From Bacteroidales bacterium (lineage in GTDB: Bacteria > Bacteroidota > Bacteroidia > Bacteroidales > P3): 64,000 nucleotides of DNA. Below, piece after piece: positions 47,685 through 55,627 of the stretch (position 1 is its first letter; every line of letters starts with the position of its first letter). A model generated the notes under the pieces. The model was not told the origin of the DNA. It searched no databases and worked only from the letters and a program-made list of their open reading frames with translations. The position numbers and the translations under genes were made by a program. Where the stretch lies: assembly GCA_017483575.1 (NCBI GenBank), contig JAFUWF010000006.1, forward strand, positions 43,303 to 107,302. The letters are read 5' to 3'.

Positions 47685-49202
47685 TTACTTGAACTTCACA
47701 GTTACGCGACGGTTCTTGGCGCGGCCTTCCTTGGTGTCGTTCGGCTCCACGGGCTCCCGCTCGCCACAGGTGGCGACGGTGATGTTCTGCGCGGGAGCGC
47801 CCATTTCAGTCATCATACGCCTGACGGCAGCGGCACGACGACGGCCAATCGTCAGGTTGTTGCGCTTGGTGCCGACATTGTCGGTGTGGCCAGTGACGAC
47901 AACACGGATGTTTTCGTCTTTTTGCATGGCATCGCAAAGGTTGCGCAACTGGTTTTCGGACGACTCATCGTGTATCGGGCGGGTCACATCATAGTCGAAA
48001 TAGAACAGGATCATGGTGTCGGGGGTCAGAGCCACCGCCGCAGGCTGCTTCTGTGCGGGCCGAGGGGTTTCCTTGGGCTCGACGCGGCTGGCTTTCTGCT
48101 CGGCGAGCGACTTGCGGTATTCCGCCAAATCATTTTCGGCTTTCGAGCGGGCAGCTTCGACGCTGGCAAGTTCCTTCGCGGCCTGCTCGCGCAAAGCCTT
48201 GATGGCGGCCAGTTCCTTCTCGGCCTGCTCGCGGGCGGCATTCATGGCAGCCGTCTCGGCCTCCGTCGAGGCGGCCTTGCTTTCGACATGGGTCAGGTCG
48301 GACTCGCAGGGTGTGCGCGACCTCTGGCGTTCAATGCCGAAGTTCACGCCCAGGTTCAGGCCCACCTCGTAGTAGCCCCTCTTTTCGGCCATGGTGGATG
48401 TGGAGGGCTGCACCACCTGGTAGGTGGCGTCGGGCTGGGTGGCAAAGGCCTCGACGGCATTGTCGGTCTTGTAGGATATCGGGGCGAAGCGTCCGAAGAT
48501 TCCCACGCTGATGTTCGTGACATCTCCGACGGGGATGTTGTAGCCCACCTCGGCGGCGAGCGGCACATAGAAGGGTTTTTCCATGTTACGGTTCTTCACG
48601 CTGCCTTCAGTCTCGCCGTCAAGCGTCATCGGCACCGGCGTGGCTGGGGTGATGCCGAGGTCGGGGAGCACGGTGACTGCGCAGGTGGGATCGGTGTAGC
48701 TGTAGTCGGCGGTGGCGTTGAGGGCCTTGGCCAACGAGAGGCCGAGGTTAACGTACACCTGGTTGAACCTCATGGCCAGAAGCAGGGGTATCTCGACAAA
48801 GGTGTACTGCTGCTCCTCCTGCACGGAGGTGGCGGTGGCGCTGAGGTTGACCGTGGTCATGCCGCTGCCTCCGGGGAGGCCGAGGCTGCTCAGAGGCAGG
48901 GACGAGGAAAACGGCATGTTGAAGTTGCTGATTTCCTGGTTGTGCGACAGGAGGTTCACCCTCACTCCGGACCGGACGCCGAAGTGGGTGCTGAACCAGT
49001 AGGTGTACCCCAGGTTGAAACCGAGGCTGAGGCCGGGCTGGTCGTTCCACGAGGTAGTGCCATTGAATGGTGTAGAGCCGAGTCCCAGGCCCTGGAATGA
49101 CGCCGACACCTCGTGTCGGGGGGCGGCATTCTGAGCCTGCAGCGCGCTGCCGCATGCCGCTATGGCCATAAAGCTTATGAGTAATCTCTTTGTGTGTGTC
49201 AT
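47685..49202 (-). CDS. OmpA-family outer-membrane protein
   Basis: This 505-residue protein has a signal peptide (RLLISFMAIAACGSALQA), an eight-strand-like barrel (HEVSASFQGLGLGS to about residue 310), an Ala/Glu-rich coiled coil (~325-385, ALREQAAKELASVEAAR) and a C-terminal OmpA peptidoglycan-binding domain (FDYDVTRPIHDE...VTGHTDNVGTKRNN...GRRRAAAVRRMM...NRRVTVKF). It should anchor the outer membrane to peptidoglycan. The downstream terminator resembles that of the T9SS adhesin. Upstream lies a hairpin repeat (49245-49322). Confidence 0.92.
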   Translation of the reverse strand: MTHTKRLLISFMAIAACGSALQAQNAAPRHEVSASFQGLGLGSTPFNGTTSWNDQPGLSLGFNLGYTYWFSTHFGVRSGVRVNLLSHNQEISNFNMPFSSSLPLSSLGLPGGSGMTTVNLSATATSVQEEQQYTFVEIPLLLAMRFNQVYVNLGLSLAKALNATADYSYTDPTCAVTVLPDLGITPATPVPMTLDGETEGSVKNRNMEKPFYVPLAAEVGYNIPVGDVTNISVGIFGRFAPISYKTDNAVEAFATQPDATYQVVQPSTSTMAEKRGYYEVGLNLGVNFGIERQRSRTPCESDLTHVESKAASTEAETAAMNAAREQAEKELAAIKALREQAAKELASVEAARSKAENDLAEYRKSLAEQKASRVEPKETPRPAQKQPAAVALTPDTMILFYFDYDVTRPIHDESSENQLRNLCDAMQKDENIRVVVTGHTDNVGTKRNNLTIGRRRAAAVRRMMTEMGAPAQNITVATCGEREPVEPNDTKEGRAKNRRVTVKFK

Positions 49203-49244
49203 TGTTTTTTTCTTTTTTGCAAAGGTTAAGGAATAAAGTTTAGG

Positions 49245-49322
49245 TTAGTGGTTATGGGTTATAGAGGGTAGCCGTGTCATGGACTGCGCAAGCATCTATA
49301 ACCCATAACCTATAACCACTAA
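49245..49322. repeat. GGTTATGGGTTATAG hairpin element
   Basis: TTAGTGGTTATGGGTTATAG (49245-49264) is mirrored by CTATAACCCATAACC..ACCACTAA (49296-49322). It lies between the stop of the sorting-domain ORF and the OmpA gene and may act as a terminator for the former. Confidence 0.7.
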
Positions 49323-49326
49323 TCGT

Positions 49327-49812
49327 TTATCTGACGATCAGACGTTTCACCGTGCTGCGGCCGTCGCTCAGCGTCAGACGCACCATGTACATGCCCGAGG
49401 CGAGGTTGGCCTCGAAGCGGTCGGTGTTCTTCAGGCTGATAACAAGGCGGCCCTGGGCGTCGTAGACATGGATCTCGGAGCCTTGGAGCTCGCTATTGCC
49501 GGCCTCGGTGCTGACGGTCACCATGCTGCCATGGGACACGGGGTTGGGGGCCAGGACAAAGCTGAGTTCCTTGACGTCGTCGATGCCTTCGATGCCGATG
49601 CAGACTTCGTTTGAACGCACCCAGTACATCATGCTCTCGTCGGTGGCCACCTCGAGGTAGTAGCAGCCGTGGAGGCGGTTGCCGTTCTCGCTGTAGCTGT
49701 CCTTATCGGGGCCTTCGAGCACGAGCTCGCCGTTGCGATACCAGCGGTACCAGACATACTGCAGGTCTTCCAGACCTTCCTCGTTGTGGTTGATGGTGAG
49801 CATAACATCCAT
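49327..49812 (-). CDS. Detached T9SS sorting domain (3' part of the interrupted adhesin)
   Basis: This 161-codon frame has no signal peptide. It starts with an Ig-like module (YVWYRWYRNGELVLEGPDKDSY...YLEVATDES) and ends in a complete T9SS type A sorting domain (VLAPNPVSHGSMVTVS...EIHVYDAQGRLVIS...LASGMYMVRLTL). It is in the same frame as the adhesin ORF upstream, from which it is separated by a single TAA (49825-49827) and four sense codons. It was therefore the C-terminus of that adhesin. On its own it would not be exported. Confidence 0.85.
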   Translation of the reverse strand: MDVMLTINHNEEGLEDLQYVWYRWYRNGELVLEGPDKDSYSENGNRLHGCYYLEVATDESMMYWVRSNEVCIGIEGIDDVKELSFVLAPNPVSHGSMVTVSTEAGNSELQGSEIHVYDAQGRLVISLKNTDRFEANLASGMYMVRLTLSDGRSTVKRLIVR

Positions 49813-49824
49813 GAGGTTGTAGAG

Positions 49825-52800
49825 TTAGGGCATCACAAAGCCTTCAGGCAGGATAGACAGGGTGAGGGTCACCGTGCTGTCGCAACCTGTGGCGGTGGTC
49901 AGCACACGCTCGTAGACACCGCTCTCGGTGAACACTTCGCCGTTCCACTCTATTGAGCCTTGACCCTGCATGAAGAGGGCTGTGTCGGCGCTGTGGTTAA
50001 CGGTGAGGGTCAGGGTCACGGTGCTGTCGCAACCACTGATGGTGGTGAAGTGCTGGACATACTCTCCGCTGACGGTATATGTCCGGTCGTTCCAATCATA
50101 GTAGTCGCAGGCAGTCTCGCTTACGGCCACTTCCACAGCCTGGCTGATGGTGAGGGTGAGGGTGGTCACGCTGTCGCAGCCGTTGGCGGCGGTGGTGGTG
50201 TAGGTGTAGTTACCGCTCTCGGTATAGGTCTCGCCGTTCCAGGTGTAGCTGTCGCAAGCGGTCTCGCTAACGGCATTGGTTACAGGCTGGTTGATGGTGA
50301 GGTTGAGGGTAATCACACTGTCGCATCCAGCGGCGTTGGTGACGGTGTAGGTAGCAGTGCTGTTGTTGGCGGTATAGGTCTCGCCGTCGATCCAGGTGTA
50401 GCTGCCGCAAGCCTCCTGCACGTCGATGCCAGTGGTGGCATTACGCACGGTCAGTTGCAGGGTGGTCACGCTGTCGCAGCCGTTGCTGCCGGTGGTGGTG
50501 TAGGTGTAGTCGCCGCTCTCGGTGTAGGTCTCGCCGTTCCAGATGTAGCTGTCGCAAGCGGTGGCGGTGACGATGGCCGTCTTGGGTTGTTTGACGGTGA
50601 GGGTCAGGGTCACGGTGCTGTCGCAGCCGTTGCTGCTGGTGAAGGTCTGGGTGTAAGCACCAGAAGCAGCATACTCAACATTGTTCCAGGTGTAGCTGCC
50701 GCAAGCGGTCTCGCTAACGGTGGTGGTTACAGTCTGGTTGACGGTGAGGGTCAGAGTCACAACCGAGTCGCAGCCGTTGGCGGCGGTGTAGGTCTTGTTG
50801 TAGTTTCCACTTACATTGTAGTAGGTGCCGTCCCAGATGTAGTAGCTGCAGGCGGCGTCAGCAATGTTGTTCTCAACACGGTTGTTGATGGTCAGGTTGA
50901 GGGTGGTAACCAGGTCGCAGCCGTTGGCACCGGTGCTGGTGTAGGTAGCGGTGTTGTTGTTGGCAGTGTAGGTAGTGCCATGCCAAGTGTAGCTGTCGCA
51001 AGCGGTGACGGTCTCAATGGCAGTAGAGCTGTTGTTCACAGTCAGCTGCAGGGTGGTCACGCTGTCGCAGCCGTTGGCGGCGGTGGTGGTGTAGGTGTAG
51101 TTGCCGCTCGTGGTATAGGTCTCGCCGTTCCAGGTGTAGCTGTCGCAAGCGGTGGCGGTGACGATGGCCGTCTTGGGTTGTTTGACGGTGAGGGTCAGGG
51201 TCACGGTGCTGTCGCAGCCGTTGGCGGCGGTGAATGTTTGGTTGTAGACACCAGTGGTAGTATACTCAACATCGTTCCAGGTGTAGCTGCCGCAAGAGCT
51301 CTCGCTGATGGCATTGGTTACAGGCTGGTTGACGGTGAGGGTCAGAGTCACAACCGAGTCGCAGCCATTGGCGGCGGTGTAGGTCTTGGTGTAGTCTCCG
51401 CTCTCGTTGTAGTAGTTGCCGTCCCAGATGTAGTAGCCGCAGGCAGCGTCGGCAATGTTGTTCTGAACGCTGCTGTTGATGGTCAGGTTGAGGGTCACAA
51501 CGGTGTTGCAGTTGCCATTGGCTACGGTGTAGGTAGCGGTGTTGTTGCTGGCGCTGTAGGTCACACCGTCAATCCAAGTGTATCTGTCGCAAGCGGTGAC
51601 AGTGTCTACGCTGGTGCCGGTAGTGAGGATGGAGAGCTGCAGAGTGGTCACGCTGTCGCAGCCGTTGCTGCCAGTGGTGGTGTAGGTGTAGGTGCCGCTC
51701 TCGGTGTAGGTCTCGCCGTTCCAGGTGTAGCTGTCGCAAGCGGCAGCGGTGACGGTAGCACTGGTGGGCTGGTTGACGGTGAGGGTCAGGGTCACGGTGC
51801 TGTCGCAGCCGTCAACAGACTGGTAGGTCTTGCTGTAGGCGCCGCTGGCAGCGTAGGTAGTGCCGTCCCAGGTGTAGCTGCCGCAAGCGGTCTCGCTAAC
51901 GGTGGTGGTTACAGTCTGGTTGACGGTGAGGGTCAGAGTCACAACCGAGTCGCAGCCGTTGGCGGCGGTGTAGGTCTTGGTGTAGTCTCCGCTCTCGTTG
52001 TAGTAGTTGCCGTCCCAGATGTAGTAGCTGCAGGTGCTGGCGATGATAGCGTTGGTCACATTGTGGTTGACGGTGAGGTCAAGGGTGACGGTGCTGTCGC
52101 AGCCAGTGCTGAGCTGGTACACGTAGGTCGGAGTGTTGGTGCTCTCGGTATAGGTATTGCTGTCAATCCAAGTGAAGCTCTCGCAAGCGGTCTGGACATC
52201 GGTAGAGGCCAGGCTGTTGCTGATGGTCAGAAGGAGGATGGCGGTACTGTCGCAACCATTAGCGGCGCCGCCTACATAGGTGTAGGTAACACTGCTGTCG
52301 AGCTGGCTCTCGGTGTAGGTCTCGCCGTTGTCCCAGGTGAAGCTCTCGCAGGCTTGACGTTCGTCAATGCCGGTGAAGGTGTGGTTCAGGGTCAGGTTCA
52401 GAGTGGCGGTGCTGTCGCAGCCGTACTGGTTGGTGGTGTGGTAGATGCCAAGGGTCGAGGTGGTGTAGTGGAAGCCGTTCCAATCGTACATGGTGTCGCA
52501 GGTGACGACGGTCTCCGTGCTCTCGCTGCTGTAGTTGACAGTGAGGTTGAGCTGGGCGGTGCTGTCGCAACCCACGGCGTTGTGGTCATAGTAGAAGGCG
52601 GTGGTGGTGCGGAAGTAGTCAACATCGTTCCAGTTGAACTGCTCGCAGACCGTGGTGTCGAGGACGCTGATGGTGCTCTTCTTGACGGTCAGGTGCAGCG
52701 TGACGGTGCTGTCGCAGCCGTACTGGTTGGCGCCGGCGAAGAGGTGCGTCAGGGTGTCGACGCTCTCGGTGATGGCCTGGTGCTCGTACCAGTTCATGGT

Positions 52801-54171
52801 GTCGCAGACCACGGCAGTGGTGTCACCGGTGCTCTTGTAGTTGACAGTGAGCTTGAGTGTCACAGTGCTGTCGCAAGCCGCGGCGTTGGCACCGGCGAAG
52901 ACGTGCTTCAGGGTGTCGACGCTGGCGGTGATGCCGGTGTGCTCGTACCAGTCGAAGCTGTCGCAAACCACGGCGGTGGTGTCGCTGGTGGTGGCGTGAC
53001 GGATGGTCAGGTTCAGGGTCACCGTGCTGTCGCAACCGTTGGCGTTCTTATAGGTATAGGTGGGAGCCACGGCGGGAGTCACGGTGTAGGTGCTGTCGTG
53101 CCAGGTGAACTGGTCGCAGACGTCAACCGTGGTGTCGCCGGTGTAGATGTTGAGGTCGAAGTTGGCAACAAGGAGGGTGTCGCTCACAGGCGAGACGGTG
53201 AGGGTATCGTCGGTGCTCACCACATTGCCAAGGGTGTCGGTCCAGCTCACGAAGTGGTAGCACGGGGTGGCCTCGGCGATGACGGTGTAGTTGGCGAAGT
53301 GGCGGGCGACGCTGTCGCTGCCGCTCACGGTGCCGCAGTTGTCGCAGCTATCCATCACGCGGACGGCGAGCTGGTAGTGGTTGGTGTCGAAGACGGCTTT
53401 GACCGTGCTGTCGCTCACAGCCACAATCTCCAGGGTGTCGGCGGTGCCGAGCATCAGGCCGGTGGTGTCTTCCCAGTTCACGAAGTGGTAACCGGTGCCG
53501 GCCACGGCACGGAGGACGACGGCGTCGAGGTAATCGACGGTGTCGCTACCCGCCACGCTGCCCATGTGCTCGGCCTGGGGCTGGCCCACGATGGCGTACT
53601 GGTTCACGGTGAAGCGGGCCTCGAAGGCGGTGTCGCTCACGGGGCTGAACACAAAGGTGTCGGCAGTGCTGGCAAGCACGGTGTCGGCATACCATCCGGC
53701 GAAGGTGTATCCGTAGACGGTCTCGACGGTCAGCGTGTCGTTCAGGAAGTGCTTGTGCTGTCCGGCGAGGCTTGCGGTACCCATAGCCTGGGTGCTGTCG
53801 CGCGGGTCGTTCTGCACGGTGTAGGTAACATTATAGATATTGGTGTCGAAGCTGACGCTGACGGTGCTGTCCATGGTCATGGTGACCAGCACGGTGTCGT
53901 TGGTCAGATCATTCGGATTACTCGGAGTATTCTGATTACTCTGAGCATTCTCCCAGCTGGTGACATGGTAGCCTTCGGCGGCGGTGGCCACGATGGTCAC
54001 GGTGCTGTCGGCCATGACGGTGTAGGTGCCGTCGGCATTCTCGGCCACGAACACGGCGCTGTCGGCAGCGATGGTGCCCATCGCCTCGTCGGCCTCAAGG
54101 GTCAGCGTGTAGGGGTTGTGCAGGAAGTTGGCCACCAGGTGGGTGTTGTAGCGGATTGCGGTGTCAATCAC
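49825..54171 (-). CDS. Repeat adhesin, truncated at both ends
   Basis: About 1450 codons of surface-adhesin-like sequence. The N-terminal third has divergent InlB-type beta repeats (NPYTLTLEADEAMG, GYHFVNWEDTTG). The rest is 22 units of ~49 residues, each with two Cys, of the form CDSYTWNGETYxxSGxYxxT..NGCDSVTTLxLTV. A four-unit superrepeat (~0.6 kb) occurs three times between about 52040 and 50240. The C-terminal sorting domain is cut off by TAA at 49825. The N-terminus has no signal peptide: beyond ~54175 the frame runs antisense into a symporter fragment and stays open to 54360 by chance. A GTG at 54171 is the first start inside the native part. Probably a pseudogene unless the join is an assembly artefact. 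Confidence 0.75.
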   Translation of the reverse strand: MIDTAIRYNTHLVANFLHNPYTLTLEADEAMGTIAADSAVFVAENADGTYTVMADSTVTIVATAAEGYHVTSWENAQSNQNTPSNPNDLTNDTVLVTMTMDSTVSVSFDTNIYNVTYTVQNDPRDSTQAMGTASLAGQHKHFLNDTLTVETVYGYTFAGWYADTVLASTADTFVFSPVSDTAFEARFTVNQYAIVGQPQAEHMGSVAGSDTVDYLDAVVLRAVAGTGYHFVNWEDTTGLMLGTADTLEIVAVSDSTVKAVFDTNHYQLAVRVMDSCDNCGTVSGSDSVARHFANYTVIAEATPCYHFVSWTDTLGNVVSTDDTLTVSPVSDTLLVANFDLNIYTGDTTVDVCDQFTWHDSTYTVTPAVAPTYTYKNANGCDSTVTLNLTIRHATTSDTTAVVCDSFDWYEHTGITASVDTLKHVFAGANAAACDSTVTLKLTVNYKSTGDTTAVVCDTMNWYEHQAITESVDTLTHLFAGANQYGCDSTVTLHLTVKKSTISVLDTTVCEQFNWNDVDYFRTTTAFYYDHNAVGCDSTAQLNLTVNYSSESTETVVTCDTMYDWNGFHYTTSTLGIYHTTNQYGCDSTATLNLTLNHTFTGIDERQACESFTWDNGETYTESQLDSSVTYTYVGGAANGCDSTAILLLTISNSLASTDVQTACESFTWIDSNTYTESTNTPTYVYQLSTGCDSTVTLDLTVNHNVTNAIIASTCSYYIWDGNYYNESGDYTKTYTAANGCDSVVTLTLTVNQTVTTTVSETACGSYTWDGTTYAASGAYSKTYQSVDGCDSTVTLTLTVNQPTSATVTAAACDSYTWNGETYTESGTYTYTTTGSNGCDSVTTLQLSILTTGTSVDTVTACDRYTWIDGVTYSASNNTATYTVANGNCNTVVTLNLTINSSVQNNIADAACGYYIWDGNYYNESGDYTKTYTAANGCDSVVTLTLTVNQPVTNAISESSCGSYTWNDVEYTTTGVYNQTFTAANGCDSTVTLTLTVKQPKTAIVTATACDSYTWNGETYTTSGNYTYTTTAANGCDSVTTLQLTVNNSSTAIETVTACDSYTWHGTTYTANNNTATYTSTGANGCDLVTTLNLTINNRVENNIADAACSYYIWDGTYYNVSGNYNKTYTAANGCDSVVTLTLTVNQTVTTTVSETACGSYTWNNVEYAASGAYTQTFTSSNGCDSTVTLTLTVKQPKTAIVTATACDSYIWNGETYTESGDYTYTTTGSNGCDSVTTLQLTVRNATTGIDVQEACGSYTWIDGETYTANNSTATYTVTNAAGCDSVITLNLTINQPVTNAVSETACDSYTWNGETYTESGNYTYTTTAANGCDSVTTLTLTISQAVEVAVSETACDYYDWNDRTYTVSGEYVQHFTTISGCDSTVTLTLTVNHSADTALFMQGQGSIEWNGEVFTESGVYERVLTTATGCDSTVTLTLSILPEGFVMP
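53911..53952 (-). repeat. Family J repeat inside the adhesin
   Basis: ATTCGGATTACTCGGAGTAT and TCTGATTACTCTGAGCATTC; read as NAQSNQNTPSNPND. Same pattern as 57592-57640 and 32251-32322. Confidence 0.55.
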
Positions 54172-54345
54172 GGCGTCGACGACCGCTTCGTGCCCTACAT
54201 CGCCATCGCTTCGCCCGTCATCTGCTACTTCCTCAAACTCTTCTCGCCCACATGGTTCGGCTACACCTTCGGCTTCGAAATCCTCCTCCTCAACGGCCTC
54301 ATCACCTTCCTCCTCCTGCTCCTTGCCAAACCCAAACACGAATAA
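54172..54345 (+). pseudogene. C-terminal remnant of a sodium/solute symporter
   Basis: The plus frame reads DRFVPYIAIASPVICYFLKL and then FSPTWFGYTFGFEILLLNGLITFLLLLLA before the stop at 54345. This is the last-helix region of Na+/solute symporters (SSS family) in Bacteroidota. Upstream of ~54172 the plus strand is antisense to the adhesin, so the first ~450 residues are missing. Confidence 0.7.
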
Positions 54346-54589
54346 CGACAATGCAGACAACGACTTTAACGGCGAATTACTCTGATTCTGCGCGGCTTAA
54401 TAAACGGCGAATTACTCGAATTATGCGAATGCTACGCAGGGCAATGAGCGGCGAATTACTCGAATGCTCCAATGCAAACCGCATGTTGCGGTTTGCAAGT
54501 TGTCCCTGTTGTCTCCGTTGTCGTAAAAAAAAGAATCTGTAGCCGTTAACGAATTTTTAATTTTTAATTATTAATTTTTAATTGATAAA
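54346..54589. other. Intergenic repeats upstream of rnz
   Basis: CGGCGAATTACTCGAAT-type units occur three times (about 54371, 54414, 54450), then a hairpin GCAAACCGCA/TGCGGTTTGC (54475-54497), then an AT-rich TTTTTAATTTTTAATTATTA repeat (54552-54583) that forms the rnz leader. No gene. Confidence 0.5.
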
Positions 54590-55510
54590 GTGAACTTCTT
54601 CGTCACCATCCTCGGTTCGGGCGCCGCCCTGCCCACCGGACGCCGCCGCTGCAGCGCCCAGGTCGTTAACATCAACGGATTCAAGATGCTGCTGGACTGC
54701 GCCGAAGGCACCCAGGACCGCATACGCCAGCACCACCTCAAGCTCCAGAGCCTTGGCACCATCCTCATCTCGCACCTCCACGGCGACCACTTCTTCGGCC
54801 TCCCCGGCCTCCTCTCCACCATGCACCTCTGCGGCCGCACGGAGCCCGTCACCGTCGTGGCCCCCAAGGGCGCCAGGCAGGTCATCGAGACCACCTTCGA
54901 CCTCACCGGCAACCACATAGGCTATCCCATCAACTTCGTCGAGATGGACTTTGCCGAAGGCCTCCACCGCGTCTTCGAAAGTCCGCGCTGCACCGTCGAC
55001 GCTTTCCCCATCCTCCATTCCGTGCCCACCTACGGCTTCCGCATCACCGAAGTGCCTAGGAGTGGAGAGCGGAGAGTTGAGAGTGGAGAACGGAGAGTGG
55101 AGAACGGAGAGTGGAGAGCGGAGAGCGGAGAACGGCGAGCGGAGAACAAGCTTGCGCAATCAGGCGCTCTCCACTCTCCACTCTCCACTCTCCGCTCCCC
55201 CCGGGTCTACACCTACTGCTGCGACACGGAATACAACGAGAGCCCCGTGCCCTACATGCAGGGCGCCGACCTCCTGTGTCTGGAGTGTACCTTCGCTGAC
55301 GACCTTGCCGACCTCGCCCGCCAACGCCAGCACCTCACCGCCGGCCAGGCCGGCCAACTTGCCGCCCTGGCGCAGCCCAAACAGCTGCTGCTCACCCACA
55401 TCAGCGCACGCTACCACGAGCCCGACCTCCTCCTCCAGCAAGCCACGGCCCACTTCCCCCACACCCTCCTCGCCTCCGACGGCCTCGTGGTCCCAATAGA
55501 AAAAGGGTAG
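54590..55510 (+). CDS. rnz: Ribonuclease Z with in-frame repeat insertion
   Basis: This 306-residue metallo-beta-lactamase-fold endonuclease matures tRNA 3' ends. The N-terminus VNFFVTILGSGAALPT, the zinc motif ISHLHGDHFFGLPGLL, and CDTEYNESPV and LTHISARYHEP are conserved. A purine-rich repeat of ~140 bp (55060-55200) adds about 47 residues of Arg/Glu/Ser-rich sequence (SGERRVESGERRVENGEW) between YGFRITE and YTYCCDTEY. The core motifs remain intact. The start is GTG at 54590, matching the family N-terminus. Confidence 0.93.
   Translation: MNFFVTILGSGAALPTGRRRCSAQVVNINGFKMLLDCAEGTQDRIRQHHLKLQSLGTILISHLHGDHFFGLPGLLSTMHLCGRTEPVTVVAPKGARQVIETTFDLTGNHIGYPINFVEMDFAEGLHRVFESPRCTVDAFPILHSVPTYGFRITEVPRSGERRVESGERRVENGEWRAESGERRAENKLAQSGALHSPLSTLRSPRVYTYCCDTEYNESPVPYMQGADLLCLECTFADDLADLARQRQHLTAGQAGQLAALAQPKQLLLTHISARYHEPDLLLQQATAHFPHTLLASDGLVVPIEKG
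55060..55200 (+). repeat. Family D inverted-repeat element inside rnz
   Basis: The left arm is GGAGAGCGGAGAGTTGAGAG with many variants; the right arm is CTCTCCACTCTCCACTCTCC. The arms are complementary around a short centre (AAGCTTGCGCAATCAGG). No stop in the gene's frame. Confidence 0.8.
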
Positions 55511-55567
55511 GGCGCCCCTGGAGGGGTAAATCGGACCCTTACTGACGCACTCAGCAGCCAGCAAAAA

Positions 55568-55627
55568 CAGCAAGGGATGCCCCATGACGGAGCATCCCTT
55601 TACTGTACTTATGCTGAAAAAGTGGGG
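55568..55627 (-). terminator. Terminator/3' UTR of the giant adhesin
   Basis: On the minus strand TTCAGCATAAGTACAG is followed by the stem AAAGGGATGC / GCATCCCTT. Same layout and sequence as 47628-47684. Confidence 0.75.

Noticed and set aside
49960-54345. A 1461-codon open frame on the plus strand opposite the repeat adhesin
   Set aside because: Its Gly/Val-rich, monotonous composition mirrors the codon pattern of the minus-strand repeats. Only the last ~57 codons read as a real protein (the symporter end), and those lie beyond the adhesin.
54156-54542. A 128-codon plus-strand frame at the symporter remnant
   Set aside because: It is Arg/His/Leu-rich nonsense in the wrong frame. The frame ending at 54345 gives the recognisable symporter helices.
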